This document shows, piece after piece, positions 8,259 to 16,609 of a DNA stretch of 64,000 nt (position 1 is the stretch's first letter; each line of letters begins with the position of its first letter). The position numbers were made by a program, and so were the translations under genes. The notes beneath the pieces were generated by a model. That model did not search any database, was not told where the DNA came from, and saw only the letters and a program-made list of their open reading frames with translations. This DNA comes from a virus. The DNA is taken from IMG/VR virus record IMGVR_UViG_3300031703_000002, positions 16,141-80,140 of that record; one strand, given 5' to 3'.

Positions 8259-8726
8259 ATGGCAAATATAGACAATGAATGCAAAGATCTTGAAGTAAAA
8301 GACTTTTACACCAAATCAACAACACATTTAGCAGACATCATGGAAAACCAAAAAAAGATGCAAGAGCAGACTTATGGTTTTAACTTTGAAGATATGACGT
8401 TACGAGAGGTAATGAATTTCTGGCATGTTAACACTCACGCAGTAGTTGATGAGATACATGAAATGACAGATGCACTTGGAGGTATTAAAGATGGTTCTGG
8501 AAATGCAGTCTGGAAATACTGGAAAAAAGACTTTACAAAATATGATACGATGAAAGTATCAGATCTTTCCGAAGGTGATAAGAAAGAATTATTTATGGAA
8601 TGGGTAGATATTCTCCATTTCTTTATTAACTATGCAGCTTCTATTGGCTTGGATGCAAAAACAGCATACAACTATTATTTCGCTAAAGCAGAAGAAAATG
8701 TAAATCGCCAAAAAAACAACTACTAA
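8259..8726 (+). CDS. All-alpha dimeric dUTPase-like / MazG-superfamily pyrophosphatase
   Basis: A 155-residue helical protein. DEIHEMTDALGG (about 66-77) and MEWVDILHFFINYA (about 115-128) supply the E-x-x-E and E-x-x-D metal-binding pairs of the all-alpha NTP pyrophosphatases; the C-terminal Y-Y-F-A-K-A-E-E-N-x-x-R-Q-K helix is typical of dimeric dUTPases and T4 gp56-type dCTPase/dUTPases. It would hydrolyse dUTP (possibly dCTP) to the monophosphate, keeping uracil out of DNA or feeding a modified-dUMP pathway. It ends immediately before the polymerase ATG. Confidence 0.65.
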   Translation: MANIDNECKDLEVKDFYTKSTTHLADIMENQKKMQEQTYGFNFEDMTLREVMNFWHVNTHAVVDEIHEMTDALGGIKDGSGNAVWKYWKKDFTKYDTMKVSDLSEGDKKELFMEWVDILHFFINYAASIGLDAKTAYNYYFAKAEENVNRQKNNY

Positions 8727-10145
8727 ATGCTATTAGATATTGAGCAAACCGACAGGGAACTAATTATTTCTTACTACGACAAAGAGGGCAAAGTATCATT
8801 TAAAAGATATGGCGTTAATCAATTCCAAAATTGGGTAGTAACTAAAGATACTGATAAACACAAAGATGCAACATATAGAAATTGGGATGGTAGAGCTCTA
8901 AAAAGAGGTTACGCTAAATCATTCAACAAGTTTAGTTTATTATATTTCATGGATTCTCTACCAGAAAAAGACAGGGAAGAGATCTACGAATTTAATATGC
9001 CACGAACGTACTTTGTAGATATTGAAACAGAAATAGTTGATGGTTTCCCAAAAGCAGAAGAAGCTAAAACTAGAATTCTATCGTTTTCAATAATTACACC
9101 AGAACGTAAAGCAATTGTATTAGGATTAGAAGACATGTCTCAGGAAGATATGAAGAAAATACAGGCAGATACCAACAAACATTTCAAAGACTACGACCAA
9201 GATTGGGAATTCTCATATCATAAATTTGATAATGAGTATAATATGTTATATACGTTTTTGCATAAGTTTTTACCTAAGTTCCCAATGATGACAGGGTGGA
9301 ATTTCATCAACTATGATTGGCAGTATATAGTCAATAGATGTAAACGATTACAGATCGATATGGAGCAAGTGGCAATCACTGGTGCGTTAGATAGAAAGGA
9401 TAGTCGTCCATTACATATGGGTATTTTAGATTACATGCAATTATATGACAAATATGATAGATCGGTTGCTGTTAAAGAATCTAATTCATTAGACTTTGTT
9501 TCAGGAGCAGTTTTAGATGTTAAGAAAATTAAATATTCTGGAGGACTTCAAGAACTATATGAAAATGATTTTACTAAGTACATTTATTACAACGTAGTCG
9601 ATTCATGTTTAGTATACTATATAGATCAACAGTTAAAATCGATGGAAGTTCTTTTAACTCTAGCAACCATTACTAAGATGCCATTATATAAAGCATCATC
9701 ACCTGTTGCGATTACAGAATCACTACTTGCAAGAAAACTTGCAGAACAGAATAAAAAGATTGGTGTAGAATATGGTAAAGCCGATGCTCTTAAAGAAGGT
9801 AAATTCGAAGGAGCTTTCGTTAAGCAACCAATTGTTGGATATTATAGTGGAGTAAGTGCATTTGATTTTGCATCGCTATATCCTTCAATAATGAGACAAT
9901 TTAATATTTCCCCCGAATCATATGTTGAGCAAGTACCTGAAGCAGAAATTCCAACAAGACGAAAAGACAAAAAGGTAATTGTCTGTGAAAACGGAGTGGT
10001 ATTCAAAAAAGAAGATTCTATTCTTAAAAAAATATTAGCAGATTTATATGAGCAAAGAAAGGACTATAAAAAGACCTCTTATGCGTATTACGAGAAGGCT
10101 GCTAAGCTAGAAAAGAAATTAAAAAAATTAAATAGAATTAAATAA
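8727..10145 (+). CDS. 43A: DNA polymerase B, N-terminal half (exonuclease and palm motif A)
   Basis: A 472-residue protein homologous to the first part of T4 gp43. The 3'-5' exonuclease motifs are present: FVDIETE near 97, NFINYDWQYI near 192 and YNVVDSCLVYYID near 287. Palm motif A is DFASLYPSIMRQFNISPE near 379. The frame then runs into a lysine-rich coiled tail (YEQRKDYKKTSYAYYEKAAKLEKKLKK) and stops before motif B. The remainder is encoded at 15220-16428. This is a clean split in the fingers, not a frameshift: the stop is followed by an intergenic promoter and nrdB. Both halves must associate to give an active replicase. Similar splits of gene 43 are known in some Aeromonas T4-like phages. 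Confidence 0.85.
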   Translation: MLLDIEQTDRELIISYYDKEGKVSFKRYGVNQFQNWVVTKDTDKHKDATYRNWDGRALKRGYAKSFNKFSLLYFMDSLPEKDREEIYEFNMPRTYFVDIETEIVDGFPKAEEAKTRILSFSIITPERKAIVLGLEDMSQEDMKKIQADTNKHFKDYDQDWEFSYHKFDNEYNMLYTFLHKFLPKFPMMTGWNFINYDWQYIVNRCKRLQIDMEQVAITGALDRKDSRPLHMGILDYMQLYDKYDRSVAVKESNSLDFVSGAVLDVKKIKYSGGLQELYENDFTKYIYYNVVDSCLVYYIDQQLKSMEVLLTLATITKMPLYKASSPVAITESLLARKLAEQNKKIGVEYGKADALKEGKFEGAFVKQPIVGYYSGVSAFDFASLYPSIMRQFNISPESYVEQVPEAEIPTRRKDKKVIVCENGVVFKKEDSILKKILADLYEQRKDYKKTSYAYYEKAAKLEKKLKKLNRIK

Positions 10146-10153
10146 TACTTACA

Positions 10154-10176
10154 TTGTATATTTAGTTGATATATAA
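10154..10176 (+). promoter_or_regulatory. Promoter upstream of nrdB
   Basis: TTGTATATTTAGTTGATAT continues into ATAA. The first part matches the early-promoter core (TATATTTA -7 box) and the second contains a GATATATA late-type box, so the unit may be read both early and late. Confidence 0.5.
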
Positions 10177-10202
10177 TTAACATCAAAACACTTAACACTT
10201 AT

Positions 10203-11180
10203 ATGAGCGATATTTTTCAAAAAAGAGTAAACATTTTACCATATCAATATCCACAGCTTTTGGCATATAAAGATGCTATCAGACATTCTTATTGGATACA
10301 TACAGAATTTAATTTTACAACAGATATCGATGACTTTAAAACTAAGATTTCAACCAAAGAACGAGAAGTTATTAAAAGATCAATGCTTGCGATTGCGCAA
10401 ATAGAGGTAAATGTTAAAACTTTCTGGGCAGATCTTTATAAAAGAATGCCAATTACAGAAATCGGAGATGTTGGAATGACATTTGCAGAATCTGAAGTAA
10501 GACATAAAGATGCATATGCACAGTTACTATTAATCTTAGGACTTGAAAAAGAGTTCGAACATGTTGTAGAGATTCCTGCAATTAAAGACAGAATTGCATA
10601 CTTGACTAAATATTTAGATGGAACAAGAAGCAGAGACAATAAAATGTACACAAAATCAGTGTTATTATTTTCTTTATTCATTGAACATGTAAGTTTGTTT
10701 AGTCAATTCTTTATTATGATGTCTTTCAATAAAGAGAAGAATCTTTTTAAAGGTATTTCTAATGTTGTCGAAGCTACAAGTAAAGAAGAAGAAATTCATG
10801 GAAACTTTGGATCTGAATTGATCAATATTATTAAAGAAGAGAATCCTGAATGGTTCGATGAAGAATTCGAACAACTAATAGATTCAGCATGTAAAAAAGC
10901 ATATGTAGCAGAATGCAAAATATTAGATTGGATATTTGAAAAAGGTGAACTTGATTTCTTATCTAAAGAAAATATTAAAAACTTTATTAAAAACAGATTT
11001 AACAATTCATTAAATAGAATTGGAATGAAATCAATATTTGATATTGATCTTATTGAATTAGAAAAATCATTATGGTTTGACGTAGAGATACTATCAACTA
11101 AAGAAGGCGATTTCTTTTATAAGAAAAGCGTAGATTACAACAAGAAGTCTAAGTCAATAACTGAAGACGATTTATTTTAA
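10203..11180 (+). CDS. nrdB: Ribonucleotide reductase class I small subunit
   Basis: A 325-residue R2 protein. Di-iron ligands are seen as FAESEVRHKDAY near 96-107 (E..H, with a Tyr at the radical-tyrosine position), FIEHVSLFS near 163 and SKEEEIHGNFG near 198. The first ligand appears to be Glu in IAQIEVNVKTF. It houses the radical needed by NrdA. The C-terminus is DDLF, close in form to the other LF endings in this genome; in R2 the C-terminal tail normally docks on NrdA, so this ending may serve that. nrdA follows after 22 nt. Confidence 0.92.
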   Translation: MSDIFQKRVNILPYQYPQLLAYKDAIRHSYWIHTEFNFTTDIDDFKTKISTKEREVIKRSMLAIAQIEVNVKTFWADLYKRMPITEIGDVGMTFAESEVRHKDAYAQLLLILGLEKEFEHVVEIPAIKDRIAYLTKYLDGTRSRDNKMYTKSVLLFSLFIEHVSLFSQFFIMMSFNKEKNLFKGISNVVEATSKEEEIHGNFGSELINIIKEENPEWFDEEFEQLIDSACKKAYVAECKILDWIFEKGELDFLSKENIKNFIKNRFNNSLNRIGMKSIFDIDLIELEKSLWFDVEILSTKEGDFFYKKSVDYNKKSKSITEDDLF

Positions 11181-11202
11181 AATTATTAAAAAACTAAAAC
11201 AC

Positions 11203-12828
11203 ATGGAATACGAAAAGAATTACTGGCTTAACGAAGACAGTAGGCAATTTCTTTCAAGGGGTTATATTGACGAAACCCCAGAGCAAAGAATTAAAGATGT
11301 CGCAAATACAGCAGAGAGATATTTAAAAATTGATGGATTTGCGAGAAAGTTCGAAGATTATATGGAACGCGGATTCTATAGTTTATCAACTCCAGTTTGG
11401 ATCAACTTTGGAAAAGATAAAGGACTTCCTGTTAGTTGCTATGGATCAAACGTTGATGATACATTAGATAGCATCTTAAATGGAAGTAGAGAAATAGGAA
11501 TGATGTCAAAATACGGAGGAGGAACTTCTGTATATTTAGGAAATATTAGATCAAGAGGAACTAATATTTCAACAGGAGGTACAGCAGATGGACCAGTACA
11601 CTATGCTAGAATGTATGATACAACAGTTGATGTATGTAAACAATCAGAAGCAAGACGTGGAGCATGTGCAGCTTGGTTACCAGTAGAACACAATGATATT
11701 TTAGAATTCTTAGATATTGGTAGTGAAGGTAATCCTATTCAAAACTTACAATTCGGAGTTACTGTTGGTGATGAATGGATTGCAGAAATGAAAGCTGGAG
11801 ATTCTGATAAGCGTAAAATATGGGCAAAGATTATTCAAAAGAGAAATGAATTTGGCTTTCCTTATATTATGTTTAAAGATAATTCAAACAACAATTCACC
11901 ATATAAAGAATTAGGTTTAGAAATCACAGCATCTAATTTATGTAGTGAGATTCAGTTACCAACAGATTCTTTTAATTCATTCGTATGTTGCTTAGGTTCT
12001 ATTAACCTTTTACACTGGGATGAAATTAAAGATACTGATGCAATCGAAACATACACATTATTCTTAAATGCAGTAATGGATGAATTCGTTAAGAAATCTA
12101 CAAATATGCCAGGTATGGCAAGAGCACATCGTTTTGCTGAACAACACAGAGCATTGGGATTAGGCGTACTTGGATACCACTCGTTATTTCAATCTAAATT
12201 AATTACATTTGATTCTATTCAAGCAAAGGGATTAAATCATGATATATTTAGTACTTTAAAAGAAAGAAGTGAAAAAGCATCTAAATGGTTACATGACGAA
12301 AGAGGTTACAGATCAATTAGACCTGGATTTGCAAACACAACATTGCTTGCAGTTGCACCAACTAAATCAAGTTCTTTTATATTAGGACAAGTTTCTATGG
12401 GTATTGAACCAATCAAATCTAATTATTTTATTAAAGATTTGGCAAAGTCAAAGACTATCTATAAGAACCCATTCCTTATTGAAGAATTAATCAAATATGA
12501 TTTAAATACTCCACAAGTTTGGGAAGATATTTTAAAAAGAGATGGATCTGTCCAACACTTAGACTTTCCAACTAAAGAAGTTTTCAAATCATTTGTTGAG
12601 TTATCTCCAAAAGAAATCGTATTACAAGCGGCACAGAGACAAAAGTTCATTGATCAATCACAATCGTTAAACATTATGATACATCCAAGCGTACCAGCAA
12701 AGGATATTAATCAATTGTATTTATATGCACATGAAGAAGGCGTTAAGACGCTTTACTATCAATTTAGTCAAAGTTCAGCGCAATCATTTGCAAGAGATAT
12801 TCTTGAATGTTCAAGTTGCGAGGGTTAA
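11203..12828 (+). CDS. nrdA: Ribonucleotide reductase class I large subunit (short, no ATP cone)
   Basis: A 541-residue catalytic subunit, much shorter than T4 NrdA (about 750); it lacks the N-terminal ATP-cone, so overall activity control by ATP/dATP is probably absent. Redox and active-site residues are present: PVSCYG near 79, SNLCSEIQLP near 243-252 (N, C, E triad), CCLGSIN near 262, the radical-transfer Tyr pair in TLYYQFS near 518, and the C-terminal shuttle cysteines in ECSSCEG. It reduces NDPs to dNDPs with NrdB. Three consecutive hairpins follow the stop. Confidence 0.92.
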   Translation: MEYEKNYWLNEDSRQFLSRGYIDETPEQRIKDVANTAERYLKIDGFARKFEDYMERGFYSLSTPVWINFGKDKGLPVSCYGSNVDDTLDSILNGSREIGMMSKYGGGTSVYLGNIRSRGTNISTGGTADGPVHYARMYDTTVDVCKQSEARRGACAAWLPVEHNDILEFLDIGSEGNPIQNLQFGVTVGDEWIAEMKAGDSDKRKIWAKIIQKRNEFGFPYIMFKDNSNNNSPYKELGLEITASNLCSEIQLPTDSFNSFVCCLGSINLLHWDEIKDTDAIETYTLFLNAVMDEFVKKSTNMPGMARAHRFAEQHRALGLGVLGYHSLFQSKLITFDSIQAKGLNHDIFSTLKERSEKASKWLHDERGYRSIRPGFANTTLLAVAPTKSSSFILGQVSMGIEPIKSNYFIKDLAKSKTIYKNPFLIEELIKYDLNTPQVWEDILKRDGSVQHLDFPTKEVFKSFVELSPKEIVLQAAQRQKFIDQSQSLNIMIHPSVPAKDINQLYLYAHEEGVKTLYYQFSQSSAQSFARDILECSSCEG

Positions 12829-12837
12829 AATAAAGGT

Positions 12838-12920
12838 GTGGTTTGAATACCACTCTTAGGACCGAAACTAGTTTTCGGATAGAAGCCGGGGGTTCGCTAC
12901 TTCCCGGCTTCGTTTTGTTT
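12838..12920 (+). terminator. Three-hairpin element ending in an intrinsic terminator
   Basis: GTGGT/ACCAC (12838-12842 with 12849-12853), CCGAAA/TTTCGG (12862-12867 with 12873-12878) and the strong GAAGCCGGG/CCCGGCTTC (12882-12890 with 12903-12911), followed by GTTTTGTTT. The last is a terminator; the first two may protect the 3' end or form a small RNA. Confidence 0.7.
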
Positions 12921-12931
12921 AAAGAAAAATA

Positions 12932-12940
12932 GATATATAA
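12932..12940 (+). promoter_or_regulatory. Late promoter box GATATATAA
   Basis: The genome-wide GATATATA box, 33 nt upstream of the capsid-targeted protein at 12973. It places these internal proteins in the late regulon. Confidence 0.6.
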
Positions 12941-12950
12941 CCTAATAATA

Positions 12951-13022
12951 CAACAAACAAAACAAAACAATTATGAAACACGTAAAATTATTTGAAGCAT
13001 TTGCTTCAACAGTAAACGAAGC
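12951..13022 (+). repeat. Targeting-sequence repeat, copy 1
   Basis: A leader of CAAAACAAAACAATT plus the codons for the targeting peptide. Copies 2 (13709-13775) and 3 (14047-14112) differ by a few bases. The repeat spans non-coding and coding DNA, so it duplicated as one module. Confidence 0.7.
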
Positions 13023-13284
13023 AAAATCTTATAAGAAAGAATTCAAAGAGATCAAAGATTACTTCCATAATGTAACGCTAGACGGAAACCAAATAACAGT
13101 ATGGGATTTTGAAGAAAACAAAGACTACGCAGTGGTATTCACATGGTATCCTGAAGAAGAAACAGCAAATGGTGAAGACCAAAGGATTGCAAGGTCTGAT
13201 GATGGCGACAAAATTAAAACAGCAGAAGACTTCATAGATTTCGTTAATGATCATGCGCCAGAAGAAGAAGAAAACTGGGACTAA
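12973..13284 (+). CDS. Small capsid-targeted acidic protein
   Basis: A 103-residue protein starting MKHVKLFEAFASTVNEA, the targeting signature with V-N-E|A. The mature part (about 87 residues) is acidic with alternating strands (ITVWDFEENKDYAVVFTW) and ends in a D/E run. It is the first of three related genes. Leader and N-terminal coding DNA are nearly identical to those at 13709-13775 and 14047-14112. Probably packaged in the head and cleaved by the prohead protease; the later role is unknown. Confidence 0.6.
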   Translation: MKHVKLFEAFASTVNEAKSYKKEFKEIKDYFHNVTLDGNQITVWDFEENKDYAVVFTWYPEEETANGEDQRIARSDDGDKIKTAEDFIDFVNDHAPEEEENWD

Positions 13285-13304
13285 ATAAATTAAAATATAA
13301 TATT

Positions 13305-14033
13305 ATGGCAAAAGCATTCGCAGTAACAGAAAATACACCAGATTATGGAGTAATACACTTGTATTTAAATCAAGGTGCAGCTAAAAAGAAATTAGCAGAA
13401 CTAGAAAAAGCACAAAAAGAAGATCCTGATTTTGATGATGATGAAGTTGAATTTGAAATGAACGATTTTAAATTAACAGATGGTACAGCATATGGTCATA
13501 AATCAGAAGGATCTATAGAATACGGAGATGCTCCTGAAGATTCATTTGAAGAAAGAAAAGAAGATGCAGCTGAATATTCTGAATGGGGCGCAGTTGTCGA
13601 TTTAGCAAAACACAAGTATGTTCAAATTTACGTAGGATCTGCAATAGAGGTTGCACCATCAAAGGCATCAGTTTTTATTTATGAAGCAGATGAAATATCA
13701 GAACATGTTAAACAAAACAAAACAATTATGAAACACGTAAAATTATTCGAAGCGTTTGTTGCAAATATCAACGAAGCTAAAGTAAACCTTAAGAAAGAAT
13801 TTAAAAACTTAGAAAATCAATATGATGCATCATTCGATGGTGATATTATATCAATTGTTGGTGAAAATCCATTTGATGATGGCAACGAATACACATTCAA
13901 TTGGGATGGTACTGCAGTTTGGTCAGACGAAGATAACTACGGTGGTCAAGAATGGTCAAGTGAAGTAACATCAGTTGATGATTTCACATCTTTAATAGAT
14001 GGTGGTTCAATTGACGGCGGAGACTGGCAATAA
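13305..14033 (+). CDS. Fused protein carrying an internal capsid-targeting signature
   Basis: A 242-residue frame made of two parts. Residues 1-141 are an acidic protein with no signature, beginning MAKAFAVTENTPDYGV. Residue 142 starts MKHVKLFEAFVANINEA and a 101-residue protein related to the neighbour genes. The linker VKQNKTI is the translated form of the non-coding leader that precedes the other copies, so the fusion arose by loss of a stop between two genes. ATG 13728 keeps its leader and can still start the second part alone. A protease site (I-N-E|A) at about 158 could also separate the parts. Confidence 0.6.
   Translation: MAKAFAVTENTPDYGVIHLYLNQGAAKKKLAELEKAQKEDPDFDDDEVEFEMNDFKLTDGTAYGHKSEGSIEYGDAPEDSFEERKEDAAEYSEWGAVVDLAKHKYVQIYVGSAIEVAPSKASVFIYEADEISEHVKQNKTIMKHVKLFEAFVANINEAKVNLKKEFKNLENQYDASFDGDIISIVGENPFDDGNEYTFNWDGTAVWSDEDNYGGQEWSSEVTSVDDFTSLIDGGSIDGGDWQ
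13709..13775 (+). repeat. Targeting-sequence repeat, copy 2 (inside a coding frame)
   Basis: Same module as copies 1 and 3, but the A/C-rich leader is read through in frame as part of the 242-residue protein. Confidence 0.7.
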
Positions 14034-14046
14034 TACAAAATAATAC

Positions 14047-14112
14047 AAAACAAAACAAAATAATTATGAAACATGTAAAATTATTTGAAGCATTTGCTTC
14101 AACATTAAACGA
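14047..14112 (+). repeat. Targeting-sequence repeat, copy 3
   Basis: Leader plus signature codons, nearly identical to copy 1. Confidence 0.7.
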
Positions 14113-14350
14113 GAAATATTCATCATCAGACATTAAAAAACTTAGAGTGTTTACTGATGAGGTTGCAGATGACATTTATGATTCATATGAAGATGAATTC
14201 ATGGATGGTAAATTAGACGAAGACGATTTTAGCCAAGAAGTAATGTTTGATTACATATCTGATTGGGGTGAAAATAATGAAATGACAGTTAAAGAAATCA
14301 TTGCTGATTTTTACTGGAAAGATTTACGAGATGAATTAGGTCTTAGATAA
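14066..14350 (+). CDS. Small capsid-targeted protein
   Basis: A 94-residue protein, MKHVKLFEAFASTLNEK and then a helical acidic body. The L-N-E|K site fits the prohead-protease pattern. The body differs from its two paralogue-like neighbours, so the module seems to be a shuffled address tag placed on different cargo. A terminator follows 26 nt after the stop. Confidence 0.6.
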   Translation: MKHVKLFEAFASTLNEKYSSSDIKKLRVFTDEVADDIYDSYEDEFMDGKLDEDDFSQEVMFDYISDWGENNEMTVKEIIADFYWKDLRDELGLR

Positions 14351-14376
14351 TATTAAAATTTAAAGTAAAATTAACC

Positions 14377-14409
14377 AAAGGACATACCATAACAGTATGT
14401 CCTTTTTTT
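14377..14409 (+). terminator. Intrinsic terminator
   Basis: AAAGGACATAC (14377-14387) pairs with GTATGTCCTTT (14395-14405) with a 7-nt loop, then T residues. It separates the internal-protein unit from the clamp/polymerase operon. Confidence 0.88.
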
Positions 14410-14472
14410 ATGAAACTATTTCATAGTTATAGGTATAATATTCAAATATCATTATCTAAATAAATAACAATT

Positions 14473-15216
14473 ATGAAATTACAAATTGATCGCATTGACC
14501 AACATGCACTAACAGAGTTTATCAATCGCGTTAAACTAATCGACTCATTCATTTATATGAAAATAAAAGAGGGTCAAATCCATTCAACTGTTTATCTTCC
14601 ACAAAGAGATGCTGTAAAGCACCACTCTATTGCTGCAGATAAAATCTTCCAAGTAAGTGAATGGCCAGATACAGACAAAGAAATGAAGATTGCATTCTTT
14701 GAGGGTAACAAAGTTATTGAAGCTATTAAACACTTCGAACACGATGCTATCAAAGGTGAATTCGAATTCATTGAAAACGATGAAGAATTCGTAGCATCAA
14801 CATTACGTATCTTTAATGACGAATTAGAAATTACATTATCATGTTCAGAACCTTCTTTAGGATTTAAAGATCTTTCAAAAGAACAACGTGATACTATTTT
14901 TGCAAGACAAGATTCTAATTTTGATTTTAAATTAGATACACATTCAATCGGAAAAGTTAAAAACCTATTTGGTTTAGACAAAGACGAAACATTCGGTATC
15001 AAATCTGATGTTGCAGGAATTAATGTAAGCGGGAAATCATTTAATGTAGTACTTACGCCCGATACAAGTGGTAATGGTGCAGTTACAGTTTACAAGAAGT
15101 ATTTAAATCTATTAGACAAAGAAGAACAAACTGTATATGTTTCAGATTCTAAGGTAGTTTTCGAATCAAACGATTCAGAAACTCTTTTGACAATCTCTAC
15201 ATGCCAAACTGCATAA
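14473..15216 (+). CDS. 45: Sliding clamp (T4 gp45-like)
   Basis: A 247-residue protein, close to T4 gp45 (228). Two clamp-like domains are visible, and the C-terminus LLTISTCQTA is characteristic of gp45 homologues in marine and other T4-like phages. It forms the trimeric processivity ring for the split polymerase and, in T4, also activates late transcription through gp33/gp55. It is 3 nt upstream of the C-terminal polymerase half, so the two are translationally linked. Confidence 0.8.
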   Translation: MKLQIDRIDQHALTEFINRVKLIDSFIYMKIKEGQIHSTVYLPQRDAVKHHSIAADKIFQVSEWPDTDKEMKIAFFEGNKVIEAIKHFEHDAIKGEFEFIENDEEFVASTLRIFNDELEITLSCSEPSLGFKDLSKEQRDTIFARQDSNFDFKLDTHSIGKVKNLFGLDKDETFGIKSDVAGINVSGKSFNVVLTPDTSGNGAVTVYKKYLNLLDKEEQTVYVSDSKVVFESNDSETLLTISTCQTA

Positions 15217-15219
15217 TAA

Positions 15220-16428
15220 ATGAATATAGAAGAGTTAGAAAATAAATCAATTGATCAACTAACAGATGATGAGGCGAAGTTGCTTGTAGACCACTACAAG
15301 CAGCTTTCTGCTAAATTCACTGCTTATGAACAGGCTGTAAAACTAAGTCTTAACTCTATTTATGGTGCATTCGGTAACAAATGGTTTCACTTTTTCAACA
15401 TCGACATAGCAGAATCTATAACTAAACAAGGTAAAAATGCAATTCTTTATTCTGAAACAATACTTAACAAATATGTTAATGATTTTTGGCACAAGGACAC
15501 TGCAGTCCATAATCACTTCAATATTAAAGTCAAGGGTAAGATTGAAAAACCCTCAGTAATTTATATTGATACTGATTCATGTTATGTACAGTTTCAAGAT
15601 TTATACGAATCTATTATTTGGGAAGATGAATCTAAGAAGATGGAAATTGATGTGTTTATTCTTGCGTTCTATGCATTTAGATTAAGAGACTACATCACAA
15701 AGTGCATGGAGAAATATGCAGATGTTAGAAACACAGATAACTTCTTAATGTTTGAATTAGAATCTCTTGCATATAATGGAATTTGGATGTCAAAGAAAAA
15801 ATACATTCAAAACATTGCATGGGACGATAAACTAGCAGTAACAGATAGACATCCATCTCTTAAGAAAGTAAAAACAATTGGTTTTGATACAATACAATCA
15901 TCAACACCTAAGTTTGCTAGAGAACGTTTAGTAGAATGCCTTAAGATATTGTTTAGATCAGAAATACAACCAACTGCAACAGAGTTACAATTGCTTGTAG
16001 AGTATATGAAAAAATGTAAGAAAGAATTCAAATTAACTGACATAGATAATATTTCATTTAATAAGAGAACTAACAACATTGATAAGTATATCTTAGATGA
16101 TCAAGAAGAATTACAGATTGGGCTAAAATGTCCAGCAAATGTAAAAGCAGCAGGATACTATAATTATATTTTAAATAATAATAAGAAGTATAAAAATAAG
16201 TATAAGCTGATTGGAAATGGTGAAAAGCTTAAGATCTACAATTGTATTGGTACAATCAGTGAGGTTTATGCATTTCTACCAAACGAACATCCTTATGAAA
16301 TTGCACCAAAAGTGGACTACGATACTCAATTTGAGAAAGCAATGATTGATCCATTGAATAGAGTGCTTACGGCAATAGGATTACAAACGCTAGACACTAA
16401 CCTAATTTACGCTTCGGCATTATTTTAA
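15220..16428 (+). CDS. 43B: DNA polymerase B, C-terminal half (motifs B and C, thumb)
   Basis: A 402-residue protein. Motif B, KLSLNSIYGAFGN, lies near 40-52 and motif C, YIDTDSCYV, near 113-121, supplying the second catalytic Asp pair; KKKYIQNI near 193 fits the thumb-proximal K-K-x-Y motif. The first 35 residues (MNIEELENKSIDQLTDDEAK...) are a helical start that would complete the fingers with the coil of the N-terminal half. The C-terminus ASALF is a likely clamp-binding peptide. No inactivation is visible: all catalytic motifs exist once across the two genes. Confidence 0.85.
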   Translation: MNIEELENKSIDQLTDDEAKLLVDHYKQLSAKFTAYEQAVKLSLNSIYGAFGNKWFHFFNIDIAESITKQGKNAILYSETILNKYVNDFWHKDTAVHNHFNIKVKGKIEKPSVIYIDTDSCYVQFQDLYESIIWEDESKKMEIDVFILAFYAFRLRDYITKCMEKYADVRNTDNFLMFELESLAYNGIWMSKKKYIQNIAWDDKLAVTDRHPSLKKVKTIGFDTIQSSTPKFARERLVECLKILFRSEIQPTATELQLLVEYMKKCKKEFKLTDIDNISFNKRTNNIDKYILDDQEELQIGLKCPANVKAAGYYNYILNNNKKYKNKYKLIGNGEKLKIYNCIGTISEVYAFLPNEHPYEIAPKVDYDTQFEKAMIDPLNRVLTAIGLQTLDTNLIYASALF

Positions 16429-16432
16429 CATT

Positions 16433-16609
16433 ATGGAATTAAAAGAACTAATATATTTACTAGAAAAGGAAAATCCAAACAACATGACATTTGGCCAAAA
16501 GGTCAGAGAACTTGTATGGAAAATGAAAAAAGCTCAAAGTCAAGAAATTGCTGATGAGCAACTAAGTGGACAAATAGATATGTTTGAAAAGAAACAATTA
16601 TGGAAGTAA
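16433..16609 (+). CDS. Small hypothetical protein, 58 aa, with clamp-binding-like tail
   Basis: Starts 4 nt after the polymerase stop and overlaps the next frame by 10 nt, so translation is likely. A helical protein ending QIDMFEKKQLWK; the I-D-M-F element resembles the clamp-contacting L-D-M-F-D-F tail of T4-type gp43. A role as a clamp-associated accessory factor is a guess from this and from the position between gp43B and UvsX. Confidence 0.5.
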   Translation: MELKELIYLLEKENPNNMTFGQKVRELVWKMKKAQSQEIADEQLSGQIDMFEKKQLWK

